This document shows positions 1 to 6,752 of a stretch of DNA of 7,059 nucleotides, one piece after another. The position numbers and the translations under genes are program-made. Source of the DNA: Actinomycetota bacterium (lineage in GTDB: Bacteria; Actinomycetota; Actinomycetes; Nanopelagicales; Nanopelagicaceae); NCBI GenBank assembly GCA_009705075.1, contig WLCY01000028.1, forward strand, positions 1 through 7,059, written 5' to 3'. The notes beneath the pieces were generated by a model. That model did no database searches. It was not told the DNA's origin and worked only from the letters and a program-made list of their open reading frames with translations. Each line of letters begins with the position of its first letter. Positions within the stretch are counted from its first letter, which is position 1.

Positions 1-68
1 ATCTATTCAAACATGTACAGCATCAAGGGTTTAATGCCATCTGGCGGTCGGGTCTAATAGTTTTATAG
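1..68 (+). CDS. C-terminal end of an upstream gene, possibly the zinc-dependent metalloprotease-like protein usually found before tilS
   Basis: Only about 21 codons are visible. Reading from base 3, the frame is open to a TAG at 66-68 and ends in GFNAIWRSGLIVL. The FNAIW segment resembles the C-terminus I recall for the actinobacterial zinc-dependent metalloprotease / F420-associated hydrolase-like family (TIGR03624 type), which commonly sits directly upstream of tilS. That is a match by memory to a very short segment. The frame starting at base 1 is also open, to a TAA at 55-57 followed by TAG, and cannot be excluded. If the base-3 frame is right, its stop overlaps the tilS ribosome binding site and the two genes are about 10 bases apart. 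Confidence 0.5.
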   Translation, partial: LFKHVQHQGFNAIWRSGLIVL

Positions 69-70
69 AG
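66..70 (+). promoter_or_regulatory. Probable ribosome binding site favouring the tilS start at 79
   Basis: TAGAG at 66-70 contains a short AGAG purine core, 8 bases before the GTG at 79. The in-frame GTG at 70 would overlap this purine run and has no Shine-Dalgarno-like sequence before it. The site is weak but helps choose between the two starts. Confidence 0.4.
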
Positions 71-78
71 TGCTCCAT

Positions 79-1068
79 GTGAGCGTCAAAACCCCAGCAC
101 TAGTTGAACTACGTCAGGCTATTCGCCCTTACTTTGAAAAACTAGAATCAAATTCGAAAGTTTGTTTGGGTGTTTCGGGTGGCGCAGATTCTATGGCGCT
201 AGCGATTGTTGCAAAACTTGAATCCACTAATTTTGGCCTTGATTTAATCGCGGTAATTGTTGATCACGGGTTGCAAGAAAAATCAGCAGAGGTTGCTGCA
301 TTCACCCGTGAGAAATTAACAAAAATTGGATACACCGATGTTTTTATAGGAAAAGCTATTGTTCAATTAACAGATGGCCCAGAATCTTCAGCTAGACGAG
401 CAAGATATAAAGTTTTTCAACAAGCGCTAGAGACTTATTCAGCTACAACTTTTTTACTTGGCCATACAAAAAATGATCAAGCCGAAGGCGTTCTCCTTGG
501 GTTAGCGCGAGGTTCTGGAACTAAATCACTTTCAGGAATGGAAGCAGTGAGTGGTCCATTTATCAGGCCATTTTTAAATATTGGTCGAGAAGTAACGGAA
601 GCTGCCTGCAGGGAAGCACTAGTTGAAGTTTGGAGTGATCCACATAATTTCAATAGTGATTTTGCCAGGGTGCGGGTTCGCGAGAAAATCTTGCCGCTAC
701 TAGAAGAAGAAATTGGACCTGGAATTATTGATGCACTTGCAAGAACTGCCAAGATATTGCGTGAAGATGCAAATGCTCTCGACGAATGGGCAGCAGCTGT
801 ATTTTCTGAAATTAACCCGAGCGAGATTGAGATTTCGACCCTAGCGCTGCTTCCAATTGCAGTGAGAAGTCGAGTATTGCGAAGGGCGATTTATGCGGCC
901 GGTGCTCCCGCAGGAAGCATTTCTGCCGCTCATTTAGAGCCTATTGAGGCTCTTGTGAGCGATTGGCGTGGTCAGGGCCACACATCTCTCCCTGGCGGTG
1001 TGAAGGTTTGCCGAATTTCGGGCAGACTTTCGCTCTTGCAGCAGAAGCCCAACGAAACCGAAAAGTAG
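79..1068 (+). CDS. tilS: tRNA(Ile)-lysidine synthetase
   Basis: TilS uses ATP and lysine to convert the wobble cytidine of the CAU-anticodon isoleucine tRNA to lysidine, so that it reads AUA and is charged with isoleucine. It is a cytosolic enzyme and normally essential. From GTG 79 the protein has 329 residues, normal for actinobacterial TilS. The ATP-binding PP-loop SGGADS is at residues 33-38, VDHG at 61-64, and the ARRARY arginine segment at about 105-110. The region DPHNFNSDFARVRVREKILP (about 187-206) matches the family's DPSN...RN.iR..ilP motif. The C-terminal substrate-binding part includes LPGG at about 304-307. The usual HTxDDQAET motif reads HTKNDQAEG (129-137). The alternative start GTG 70 would add three residues. 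The hpt start lies 15 bases after the stop, so the two are probably co-transcribed. AUA codons occur in the window (for example in ftsH at 2072-2500 region and folB), so the enzyme is needed. Confidence 0.95.
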   Translation: MSVKTPALVELRQAIRPYFEKLESNSKVCLGVSGGADSMALAIVAKLESTNFGLDLIAVIVDHGLQEKSAEVAAFTREKLTKIGYTDVFIGKAIVQLTDGPESSARRARYKVFQQALETYSATTFLLGHTKNDQAEGVLLGLARGSGTKSLSGMEAVSGPFIRPFLNIGREVTEAACREALVEVWSDPHNFNSDFARVRVREKILPLLEEEIGPGIIDALARTAKILREDANALDEWAAAVFSEINPSEIEISTLALLPIAVRSRVLRRAIYAAGAPAGSISAAHLEPIEALVSDWRGQGHTSLPGGVKVCRISGRLSLLQQKPNETEK

Positions 1069-1076
1069 AGAGAGAA
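1068..1076 (+). promoter_or_regulatory. Purine-rich ribosome binding site of hpt
   Basis: GAGAGAGAA directly follows the tilS stop codon and sits 7 bases before the GTG start of hpt at 1084. It supports that start and fills most of the 15-base gap between the two genes, leaving no room for a separate promoter there. Confidence 0.55.
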
Positions 1077-1083
1077 TCGCCTC

Positions 1084-1635
1084 GTGGATCTAAAAACAAC
1101 CGGCACTGATATCGAACGCGTAATTGTTACGGAAGCAGAAATTCGTGCGCGCTTAAAAGAATTAGCAGTACAAGTTGAGAAAGATTATGAAGGTCGAGAT
1201 CTTCTGCTAATCGGAGTATTAAAGGGCGCCGTAATGACTATGGCAGATTTTGCTAGATCTCTACAACGTCATATCGAAATGGATTGGATGGCAGTTTCCT
1301 CATATGGATCTGGCACAAAATCAAGCGGGGTTGTTCGTATTCTTAAAGATTTGGACCGTGATATTACGGGTCGAGAAGTAGTAATCGTTGAGGACATTGT
1401 TGATACTGGTTTAACCCTTGGCTGGTTGAAAGCGAATCTTGAATCTCGTGGCGCGAAGAGCGTAGAAATTCTGACGCTGTTGCGTAAGCCAGAAGCAGCA
1501 AAAGTTGAAGTTGACGTGAAATATGTTGGTTTTGATATTCCGACCGAATTCGTTGTTGGTTACGGGCTAGATTTTGATGAGAAGTATCGCAATCTTGATT
1601 TTATTGGCGTTCTAGCAAAGCATATGTATTCATGA
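1084..1635 (+). CDS. hpt: Hypoxanthine phosphoribosyltransferase
   Basis: This cytosolic purine salvage enzyme joins hypoxanthine (and usually guanine) to PRPP, giving IMP or GMP and pyrophosphate. The 183-residue length is normal for the bacterial family. Visible motifs are LKG at 46-48 (PRPP pyrophosphate loop), the flexible catalytic loop with SSYGSGTKSSG at 72-82, the PRPP-binding signature EDIVDTGLTL at 103-112, LLRKPEA at 132-138, and the C-terminal segment FVVGYGLDFDEKYRNL at 156-171. All expected acidic residues of the PRPP loop are present. The GTG start is supported by the purine-rich site just upstream. Its stop overlaps the ftsH start by ATGA. The tilS-hpt-ftsH order is widespread in Gram-positive bacteria. 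The product also supplies guanine nucleotides from which the downstream FolE draws GTP, although that link is metabolic and not proof of co-regulation. Confidence 0.96.
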   Translation: MDLKTTGTDIERVIVTEAEIRARLKELAVQVEKDYEGRDLLLIGVLKGAVMTMADFARSLQRHIEMDWMAVSSYGSGTKSSGVVRILKDLDRDITGREVVIVEDIVDTGLTLGWLKANLESRGAKSVEILTLLRKPEAAKVEVDVKYVGFDIPTEFVVGYGLDFDEKYRNLDFIGVLAKHMYS

Positions 1636-3683
1636 GTGCGCAGGACCCAAAGAAGAAAGACCCAATAATTCCGAAGAAGAAGTTAACTTTTTCTAAAGCT
1701 GGCTTGCGCAAAGTTTTACGAGGCCCACTTTTTTGGATTGTTCTAGCTTTAGTTCTAGTAAGTTTTTTCGGTCGTCTCTCAGCTAGCGGTGACAAATTTA
1801 CTAAGGTAGAAACTTCAACCATTTTGGCGGCAATATCAGCGAATAAAGTTGATTCTGCCCTTGTGATTGATAAAGATCAGAAGATTGAAGTGATTTTAAA
1901 ACCTGGAAACTTTGTCAAAGGTTCAAATAAACTTTATGCATCATTTATAACTGGCGAAGAACCGCAGATTATCGAGCTGTTAACAAGTAATCCGCCGCCA
2001 AAGAAGTGGGATGTGAAAGTACCGACTCAATCATTCCTAGTCTCACTCTTCTTAAGTTTTGCTCCACTGTTGTTAATTGGCTTCCTGCTCTTACTGTTTA
2101 TGGGAAATGCTCAAGGAGGAAATAAAGTTTTCTCCTTTGGAAAATCCAAAGCAAAACTCCAGACAAAAGAGATGCCAAAGAACACCTTTGCAGATGTTGC
2201 TGGCGCAGATGAAGCAGTCGCCGAACTTACTGAAATCAAAGACTTCTTAGCAGCTCCGCAGAAATATCAAGATATGGGAGCCAAGATTCCCAAAGGTGTA
2301 CTTCTTTATGGCCCACCAGGAACTGGAAAAACTCTTTTAGCCCGCGCTGTTGCCGGCGAAGCAAACGTTCCGTTCTATTCAATATCTGGCTCAGAATTCG
2401 TTGAAATGTTTGTTGGTGTTGGAGCTTCTAGAGTTCGAGATCTATTTGCCCAAGCAAAGGCAAATGCACCGGCAATTATCTTTGTTGATGAAATAGATGC
2501 AGTCGGTCGTCAACGCGGAGCAGGACTTGGTGGCGGACATGATGAGCGCGAACAGACACTAAATCAATTACTTGTTGAAATGGATGGCTTCGAAGCAAAT
2601 GGTCAGGTTATTTTAATTGCTGCAACTAACCGCCCAGATGTCTTAGATCCAGCGTTACTTCGCCCAGGAAGATTCGATCGCCAGATTCCAGTTGATCGCC
2701 CAGATTTAAAGGGGCGTACTGCAATTCTTGAAGTTCATGCAAAGAATAAACCCGTTGCAAAGTCAGTTAAGTTAGCGGATTTCGCAAAGCGCACACCTGG
2801 TTTTACCGGCGCAGATTTGGCAAACGTTTTAAATGAAGCTGCGCTTTTAACCGCTCGTGAAAATGCAAAAGTTATTACAAACGCTGCACTAGACGAAGCG
2901 ATAGATCGTGTAATGGCTGGACCACAGCGAAAGACAAGATTGATGACCGAAGAAGAGCGACGTATAACCGCTTATCACGAGGGCGGGCACGCACTTGTTG
3001 CGCATGCACTTCCGCACACGGATCCAGTTCATAAAATCACAATCATGCCGCGTGGTCGCGCACTTGGTTACACAATGATTTTGCCAGATGAAGATCGTTA
3101 TGCGACAACTCGAAATCAAATGCTTGACCAGCTTGCATATTCACTAGGTGGACGCGCTGCCGAAGAGTTGATTTTCCATGACCCAACAACTGGGGCATCG
3201 AATGATATTGAGAAAGCAACAAACTTAGCCCGTGCAATGGTTACGCAATATGGAATGACCGAACGCATTGGCGCAATTAAACTTGGAATTAGTGAGGGTG
3301 AGCCATTCCTCGGAAAAAATTACGGCCACCAACGTGATTATTCAGAGGAAGTTGCTGGGATTGTTGATAGCGAAATTCGAGTTCTGATCGAAAATGCACA
3401 TCAAGAGGCTTATGAAATTCTTGTTGCTAACCGCGACATCCTTGATGATTTGGTAGAAGTATTACTAGAAAAAGAGACCTTGCTTAAAGATGAAATTGAG
3501 AAAATTTTCAAGAAAGTTAGGATGGTTTCAAGGCGCCCAGCTTGGACTGGTTCGGATAGCAGAAAACCAAGTTCACAACCACCGGTTGCACTTTCTCCAG
3601 CAAAGCCACAAGCACCCGTGGTTGATGAAGAAGAAAAAGTAGTCCGTAAGCCAAGAAAGAAAGCGGTTCCGCCAAGTGAATGA
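1632..3683 (+). CDS. ftsH: ATP-dependent zinc metalloprotease FtsH
   Basis: FtsH is a hexameric membrane-anchored AAA+ protease that extracts and degrades misassembled membrane proteins and selected cytosolic ones. The 683-residue protein has a lysine-rich N-terminus (1-30), a first membrane helix at about 33-48, a short extracytoplasmic domain (about 50-133), and a second helix at about 135-157. The AAA+ domain has Walker A GPPGTGKT (227-234), the pore motif FVG (260-262), Walker B FVDEID (284-289), and the second region of homology with arginine fingers R344 and R347. The peptidase domain has HEGGH (449-453) as zinc and catalytic residues, with D525 in [10 protein letters not shown] as third ligand. 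HEGGH instead of HEAGH is, as I recall it, common in actinobacteria. After about residue 632 comes a low-complexity tail rich in Lys, Pro and Ser, probably disordered. ATG 1632 overlaps the hpt stop by 4 bases with no good Shine-Dalgarno, suggesting translational coupling. Confidence 0.98.
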   Translation: MSAQDPKKKDPIIPKKKLTFSKAGLRKVLRGPLFWIVLALVLVSFFGRLSASGDKFTKVETSTILAAISANKVDSALVIDKDQKIEVILKPGNFVKGSNKLYASFITGEEPQIIELLTSNPPPKKWDVKVPTQSFLVSLFLSFAPLLLIGFLLLLFMGNAQGGNKVFSFGKSKAKLQTKEMPKNTFADVAGADEAVAELTEIKDFLAAPQKYQDMGAKIPKGVLLYGPPGTGKTLLARAVAGEANVPFYSISGSEFVEMFVGVGASRVRDLFAQAKANAPAIIFVDEIDAVGRQRGAGLGGGHDEREQTLNQLLVEMDGFEANGQVILIAATNRPDVLDPALLRPGRFDRQIPVDRPDLKGRTAILEVHAKNKPVAKSVKLADFAKRTPGFTGADLANVLNEAALLTARENAKVITNAALDEAIDRVMAGPQRKTRLMTEEERRITAYHEGGHALVAHALPHTDPVHKITIMPRGRALGYTMILPDEDRYATTRNQMLDQLAYSLGGRAAEELIFHDPTTGASNDIEKATNLARAMVTQYGMTERIGAIKLGISEGEPFLGKNYGHQRDYSEEVAGIVDSEIRVLIENAHQEAYEILVANRDILDDLVEVLLEKETLLKDEIEKIFKKVRMVSRRPAWTGSDSRKPSSQPPVALSPAKPQAPVVDEEEKVVRKPRKKAVPPSE

Positions 3684-4299
3684 CATAACTCCCGTTTCAA
3701 TGGGGCCACATGATGGTGGTGCCAGAGGTGAGTTTGATCAAGAACGGGCAGAGAAAGCTGTTACGGAATTGCTGTTAGCAATTGGCGAAGATCCAAGTCG
3801 TGATGGCTTACGAGATACACCTGCACGCGTTGCAAGAGCTTTGAAGGAGAATTTTGCCGGGCTTTGGCAGACTCCCGAAGAAGTTCTTTCAACTACTTTT
3901 GATATTGGACATCGCGAGTTAGTAATTGTTCGAGATATTGAGCTTTTTTCTCATTGCGAACATCACCTAACGCCATTTCATGGCGTAGCGCATATTGGTT
4001 ACATTCCAGGTGAACGTGGGCAAATAACTGGACTATCGAAGTTGGCGAGACTCGTGGATGTATATGCCAAAAGGCCACAGGTTCAAGAACGTCTAACTTC
4101 TCAAGTTGCTGATGCAATGGTCGAGGTTTTAGATCCGGCCGGAGTAATTGTTGTGATTGATTGCGAGCACTTATGTATGTCAATGCGTGGTGTACGCAAA
4201 TCTGAAGCAAGAACAATCACTAGCGCGGTACGAGGACAATTACGAGACCCAGCCACTCGTGCTGAGGCTATGAGTCTTATTACTTCAAATAGCCGTTAA
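3676..4299 (+). CDS. folE: GTP cyclohydrolase I
   Basis: FolE converts GTP to 7,8-dihydroneopterin triphosphate and formate, the first committed step of folate synthesis; the enzyme is a toroidal homodecamer in the cytosol. The 207-residue protein has a variable N-terminus (1-20), then [19 protein letters not shown] (37-55). The zinc ligands are C94 and H97 in SHCEHH and C167 in [11 protein letters not shown]96 and H165 correspond to the catalytic histidines. [23 protein letters not shown] (119-141) and the C-terminal [10 protein letters not shown] segment match actinobacterial FolE closely. The GTG start at 3676 overlaps the ftsH stop by 8 bases. A GAAAGAAAG purine run at 3656-3664 is rather far upstream to act as its ribosome binding site. 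ATG 3700 is an alternative that would remove eight residues and no conserved part, but no Shine-Dalgarno precedes it. C163 lies where alanine is usual, close to the zinc site. Confidence 0.97.
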   Translation: MNDITPVSMGPHDGGARGEFDQERAEKAVTELLLAIGEDPSRDGLRDTPARVARALKENFAGLWQTPEEVLSTTFDIGHRELVIVRDIELFSHCEHHLTPFHGVAHIGYIPGERGQITGLSKLARLVDVYAKRPQVQERLTSQVADAMVEVLDPAGVIVVIDCEHLCMSMRGVRKSEARTITSAVRGQLRDPATRAEAMSLITSNSR

Positions 4300-4300
4300 C

Positions 4301-5104
4301 ATGAATCACGAGCGAACCCTCGTAATGGGAATCTTAAATGTCACACCAGATTCTTTTGCTGATGGGGGGCGCCACTTTGATTTTGCATCTGCAATTAATC
4401 GAGCAAAAGAGATGATTGCCGAAGGCGTAGATATTATTGATGTTGGCGGAGAATCAACTCGCCCTGGCGCAGATCGCATAAGTGAGGAAGAAGAACGTGA
4501 CCGGGTAATCCCAGTCATAACGGAGCTCGCTGAATTAGGAACAACTCTTAGTATCGATACGACCCGTTCAAATATTGCCCAAGCAGCAATTGGAGCGGGT
4601 GCCACAATAGTTAACGATGTAAGTGGCGGCTTAGCAGATTCAAAGATGGCATCAGTAATTGCAAGTAACCCTGCAGTTCAATATGTTGTGATGCATTGGC
4701 GTGGACATTCGAAGGATATGCAGAAAGCGGCGCAATATAAGGATGTCGTAAGTGAAGTTAAGAATGAGTTAGATGATCGCGTTATCGCGCTCACGAAATC
4801 TGGAATTGCTCCGGAACAACTTATTCTGGATCCAGGAATTGGATTCGCGAAATCATCCGAACACAACTGGGAGATTCTAAGAAATATTGAGCGCTTACAA
4901 CTTCTTGGTTTTCCGATACTTGTGGGCGCTTCACGCAAGAAATTCTTAGGTGATTTGCTTGGAGCACAGGTGGCTGATGATCGCGAATTTGCTTCGATTG
5001 CCTTAACAACTTATTTAGCTAAGGCAGGCGTCTGGGGCGTAAGGACGCATTCGGTAAAACCACACCGTGATGCAATTGCCATCGTTGAGGAGATGCGAAA
5101 ATGA
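4301..5104 (+). CDS. folP: Dihydropteroate synthase
   Basis: FolP condenses 6-hydroxymethyl-7,8-dihydropterin pyrophosphate with p-aminobenzoate to give dihydropteroate, and is the target of sulfonamides. The 267-residue TIM-barrel protein carries every family signature: GILNVTPDSFADGG (10-23), DVGGESTRPGA (47-57), SIDTTR (84-89), NDVSGG (105-110), MHWRG (131-135), LDPGIGF (176-182), GASRKKFLG (209-217) and RTHSVKPH (248-255). Pterin- and phosphate-binding residues N13, D86, N105, D177, K213, R248 and H250 are all present, so it should be catalytically competent, unlike the degenerate FolP2-type paralogues of some actinobacteria. Positions classically changed in sulfonamide resistance (F19, T53, P55 here) have the usual residues. 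ATG 4301 begins one base after the folE stop with no recognisable Shine-Dalgarno sequence, consistent with translational coupling or re-initiation. Confidence 0.98.
   Translation: MNHERTLVMGILNVTPDSFADGGRHFDFASAINRAKEMIAEGVDIIDVGGESTRPGADRISEEEERDRVIPVITELAELGTTLSIDTTRSNIAQAAIGAGATIVNDVSGGLADSKMASVIASNPAVQYVVMHWRGHSKDMQKAAQYKDVVSEVKNELDDRVIALTKSGIAPEQLILDPGIGFAKSSEHNWEILRNIERLQLLGFPILVGASRKKFLGDLLGAQVADDREFASIALTTYLAKAGVWGVRTHSVKPHRDAIAIVEEMRK
5087..5092 (+). promoter_or_regulatory. Strong ribosome binding site of folB, inside the end of folP
   Basis: GAGGAG at 5087-5092 lies 8 bases before the folB ATG at 5101 and is embedded in the last codons of folP (the ...VEEM... segment). It is one of only two strong Shine-Dalgarno sequences I see in the window, and it allows folB to be initiated independently as well as by coupling through the ATGA overlap. 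Confidence 0.65.
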
Positions 5105-5463
5105 GTGATCGAATTTCCTTAACTGGAATTTCAGCAATTGGGTTTCATGGAGTCTTTCCAGATGAACGCCGTGATGGTCAAATCTTCACGGTAGATCTTG
5201 AACTATTTATTGATTTAAAGCCCGCAGGAGAGAGTGATGATTTAACTAAAACTGTTAACTATGCCAGCGTTGCAACAGCAGTTGTTGAAGAAATTTGTGG
5301 CGAACCACTTAATTTGATCGAAGCTCTTGCAAATAGGATTTGCGCAAGAATTCTTGGCGATTTTTCACTTATAAATTCGATATCGGTGACCGTGCATAAA
5401 CCAGATGCGCCAGTAGGGGTAAGTTTTAAAGATATAGCAGTAACGATAGAACGCATTAGATGA
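5101..5463 (+). CDS. folB: Dihydroneopterin aldolase
   Basis: FolB cleaves 7,8-dihydroneopterin to 6-hydroxymethyl-7,8-dihydropterin and glycolaldehyde, the step before FolK; members of the family form octamers. The 120-residue length is typical. The N-terminus reads ISLTGISAIGFHGVFPDE, with the HGV...E signature. The active-site set E22, Y54, E74 and K100 falls at the same numbers as I recall for Staphylococcus aureus aldolase: E22 in DERRDGQ, Y54 in VNYASV, E74 in LIEALANRI (pterin anchoring), and catalytic K100 in VHKPDAPV. ATG 5101 shares ATGA with the folP stop and is preceded by a good GAGGAG site. The folP-folB-folK order with overlaps is the usual actinobacterial arrangement. Some members also show epimerase activity, which cannot be judged from sequence here. 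Confidence 0.97.
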   Translation: MSDRISLTGISAIGFHGVFPDERRDGQIFTVDLELFIDLKPAGESDDLTKTVNYASVATAVVEEICGEPLNLIEALANRICARILGDFSLINSISVTVHKPDAPVGVSFKDIAVTIERIR

Positions 5464-5915
5464 AGGTTGTAATCGCGCTCGGATCTAATTTAGGAAATCG
5501 TGAGCTAAATATAGATAGCGCAGTCGCAGAGTTAGCAAAAATTATTGAAGTAACGCACCTTTCAACAAATTATGAAACCGATCCGATTGGCGGACCGGCA
5601 CAGCCCAAATATCTGAATAGTGTTTTAATCGCGGAGACCAATTTGGATCCACATGAATTACTAATTCGAATGTTAGAAATTGAAAATCGCTTAGGGCGCA
5701 CTAGGGAGGTTCACTGGGGTGCTAGAACTATTGATCTAGATCTAATCATTGCCGGTGATGAAATCTTGAGCTCTGAAGTTTTAACTCTTCCGCATCCAAG
5801 AGCCCATGAACGTGCCTTTGTTCTTGAACCTTGGCTTGAAATTGATCCAAGCGCGCACATTCCTGGTCTCGGGTTAGTTGAAGTAATTTTGCAGGGTATC
5901 CAAGAAGAGCTGTAG
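5460..5915 (+). CDS. folK: 2-amino-4-hydroxy-6-hydroxymethyldihydropteridine pyrophosphokinase
   Basis: FolK (HPPK) transfers pyrophosphate from ATP to 6-hydroxymethyl-7,8-dihydropterin, making the FolP substrate. The 151-residue protein is of normal size for stand-alone HPPK. Motifs in order are ALGSNLGNRE (6-15), YETDPIGGPAQPKYLNSV (38-55) for pterin binding, EIENRLGRTRE (73-83), HWGARTIDLDLI (85-96) and LPHPRAHERAFVLEPW (110-125). D92 and D94 are the two magnesium-binding aspartates, and W86 and R89 match the conserved loop residues of the E. coli enzyme. The start shares ATGA with the folB stop (4-base overlap) and lacks a recognisable Shine-Dalgarno sequence, so its translation probably depends on folB. 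The TAG stop at 5913-5915 is followed two codons later by a second in-frame TAG at 5919-5921. This is the last folate gene of the block. Confidence 0.98.
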   Translation: MKVVIALGSNLGNRELNIDSAVAELAKIIEVTHLSTNYETDPIGGPAQPKYLNSVLIAETNLDPHELLIRMLEIENRLGRTREVHWGARTIDLDLIIAGDEILSSEVLTLPHPRAHERAFVLEPWLEIDPSAHIPGLGLVEVILQGIQEEL

Positions 5916-5954
5916 CCTTAGCGCACGAGCCCGGTACCCGGAAAGGACTGGAGC
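5916..5954 (+). other. G+C-rich 39-base spacer between folK and panC
   Basis: This is the longest non-coding stretch in the window. By count 26 of its 39 bases are G or C (about 67 percent), against roughly the low forties around it. It contains CCGG-TAC-CCGG at 5931-5941, which could form a 4-base-pair stem touching the panC ribosome binding site. There is no T-run, so it does not look like a factor-independent terminator, and I see no convincing promoter. In better-known actinobacteria this position often holds genes of the DUF3180 and DUF2520 type, which are absent here. Confidence 0.6.
5940..5947 (+). promoter_or_regulatory. Strong ribosome binding site of panC
   Basis: GGAAAGGA at 5940-5947 lies 7 bases before the ATG at 5955. 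It is near-ideal in sequence and spacing and supports ATG 5955 as the true start, which matters because the resulting PanC has a short N-terminus. Its first bases overlap the 3' arm of the small possible hairpin at 5931-5941. Confidence 0.75.
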
Positions 5955-6752
5955 ATGAGCCTTAAGTTAAATCACCCAGTTGCCTTTGTTCCGACCATGG
6001 GCGCGCTTCATGCTGGCCATCAATCCTTAATTGAAATTGCTAAGTCACTGGAAAACGAAGTCGTAGTAAGTGTCTTTGTTAATCCATTGCAGTTTGAGAA
6101 TCCTGATGATTTCTTAAGTTATCCAAAGACTCTTGAAAAAGATATTGCGATTGCAGAAGCTAGCGGTGCAACTTTTGTTTGGTCTCCAACTTTTGAAGAG
6201 ATTTATCCAGGCAATCCAGAGCTAGTTTCAGCGGGTGTAATTGGAAACCTCTTTGAGGGAGTTCATAGATTCGGCCACTTCGACGGTGTTTTAACGGTTG
6301 TTAAGCGGCTATTTGATTTAGTTGAACCTAAATATGCCATCTTTGGCGAGAAAGATTTTCAGCAGCTGTTTTTGATTAAAGAGATGGTGAATAGATTGAA
6401 GCTGCCAATCACAGTAATCAGCGCACCAACAATTCGCGAAGCTAGCGGTCTTGCGATGTCATCTAGAAATGTTCGCCTGTCGGTTTCTGACCGATCCACT
6501 GCCGCTGGAATTTACTCCTCACTGTTAGCGGCAACTTCTGAAAATGAGATTGGGCGCGCACGACAAGTGCTGGCTAAGGGGATAAATTCAATTCCCGGAT
6601 TCATTACTGACTATGTAGAAATAATTGATGAAGAAAACTTTGAAGTTGCGAGTGAAAACACCGCTAACCCTCGGGCAATTGTTGCTGGGTGGATTAATGG
6701 GGTCAGATTGATAGACAATATGGTCATGAAAAAAGTGGTAGCTTCTAAATGA
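5955..6752 (+). CDS. panC: Pantothenate synthetase (pantoate--beta-alanine ligase)
   Basis: PanC activates pantoate with ATP and couples it to beta-alanine, giving pantothenate for coenzyme A. The 265-residue protein shows the nucleotidyltransferase signature PTMGALHAGH (13-22, with H19 and H22), VFVNPLQF (40-47), FEGVHRFGHFDGVLTVV (100-116), GEKDFQQ (131-137), REASGLAMSSRN (161-172) and the C-terminal ANPRAIVAGW-RLIDN region (237-255). All active-site motifs are present. Only 12 residues precede PTMGALH, whereas family members usually have about 25-35; the frame is closed upstream by TAG at 5919-5921 and no start codon lies between. With the strong ribosome binding site, ATG 5955 is secure. 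The shortening removes the first strand and helix seen in most homologues, not catalytic residues. panD, needed for beta-alanine, is not adjacent. nadB overlaps its stop. Confidence 0.97.
   Translation: MSLKLNHPVAFVPTMGALHAGHQSLIEIAKSLENEVVVSVFVNPLQFENPDDFLSYPKTLEKDIAIAEASGATFVWSPTFEEIYPGNPELVSAGVIGNLFEGVHRFGHFDGVLTVVKRLFDLVEPKYAIFGEKDFQQLFLIKEMVNRLKLPITVISAPTIREASGLAMSSRNVRLSVSDRSTAAGIYSSLLAATSENEIGRARQVLAKGINSIPGFITDYVEIIDEENFEVASENTANPRAIVAGWINGVRLIDNMVMKKVVASK

Noticed and set aside
1..57. Upstream gene ending at TAA 55-57 in the frame starting at base 1
   Set aside because: It is open, but the 18 residues match nothing I recognise, whereas the base-3 frame gives a C-terminus resembling the expected syntenic neighbour. 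Kept as an alternative only.
2889..3237. Antisense open frames inside ftsH (also at 477-752, 1601-1822, 3410-3709, 3893-4216, 4306-4605, 4678-5009 and 5259-5456)
   Set aside because: They lie opposite strongly conserved genes, show no recognisable domains or ribosome binding sites, and have the composition expected of shadows of the sense frame.
5922..5954. N-terminal extension of PanC through the spacer
   Set aside because: The frame is open from 5922 but holds no ATG, GTG or TTG, and TAG at 5919-5921 closes it; the encoded residues do not resemble a PanC N-terminus.
5916..5954. Factor-independent terminator or separate promoter before panC
   Set aside because: The only hairpin is 4 base pairs with no T-run, and no -10/-35 pair stands out in this G+C-rich spacer.
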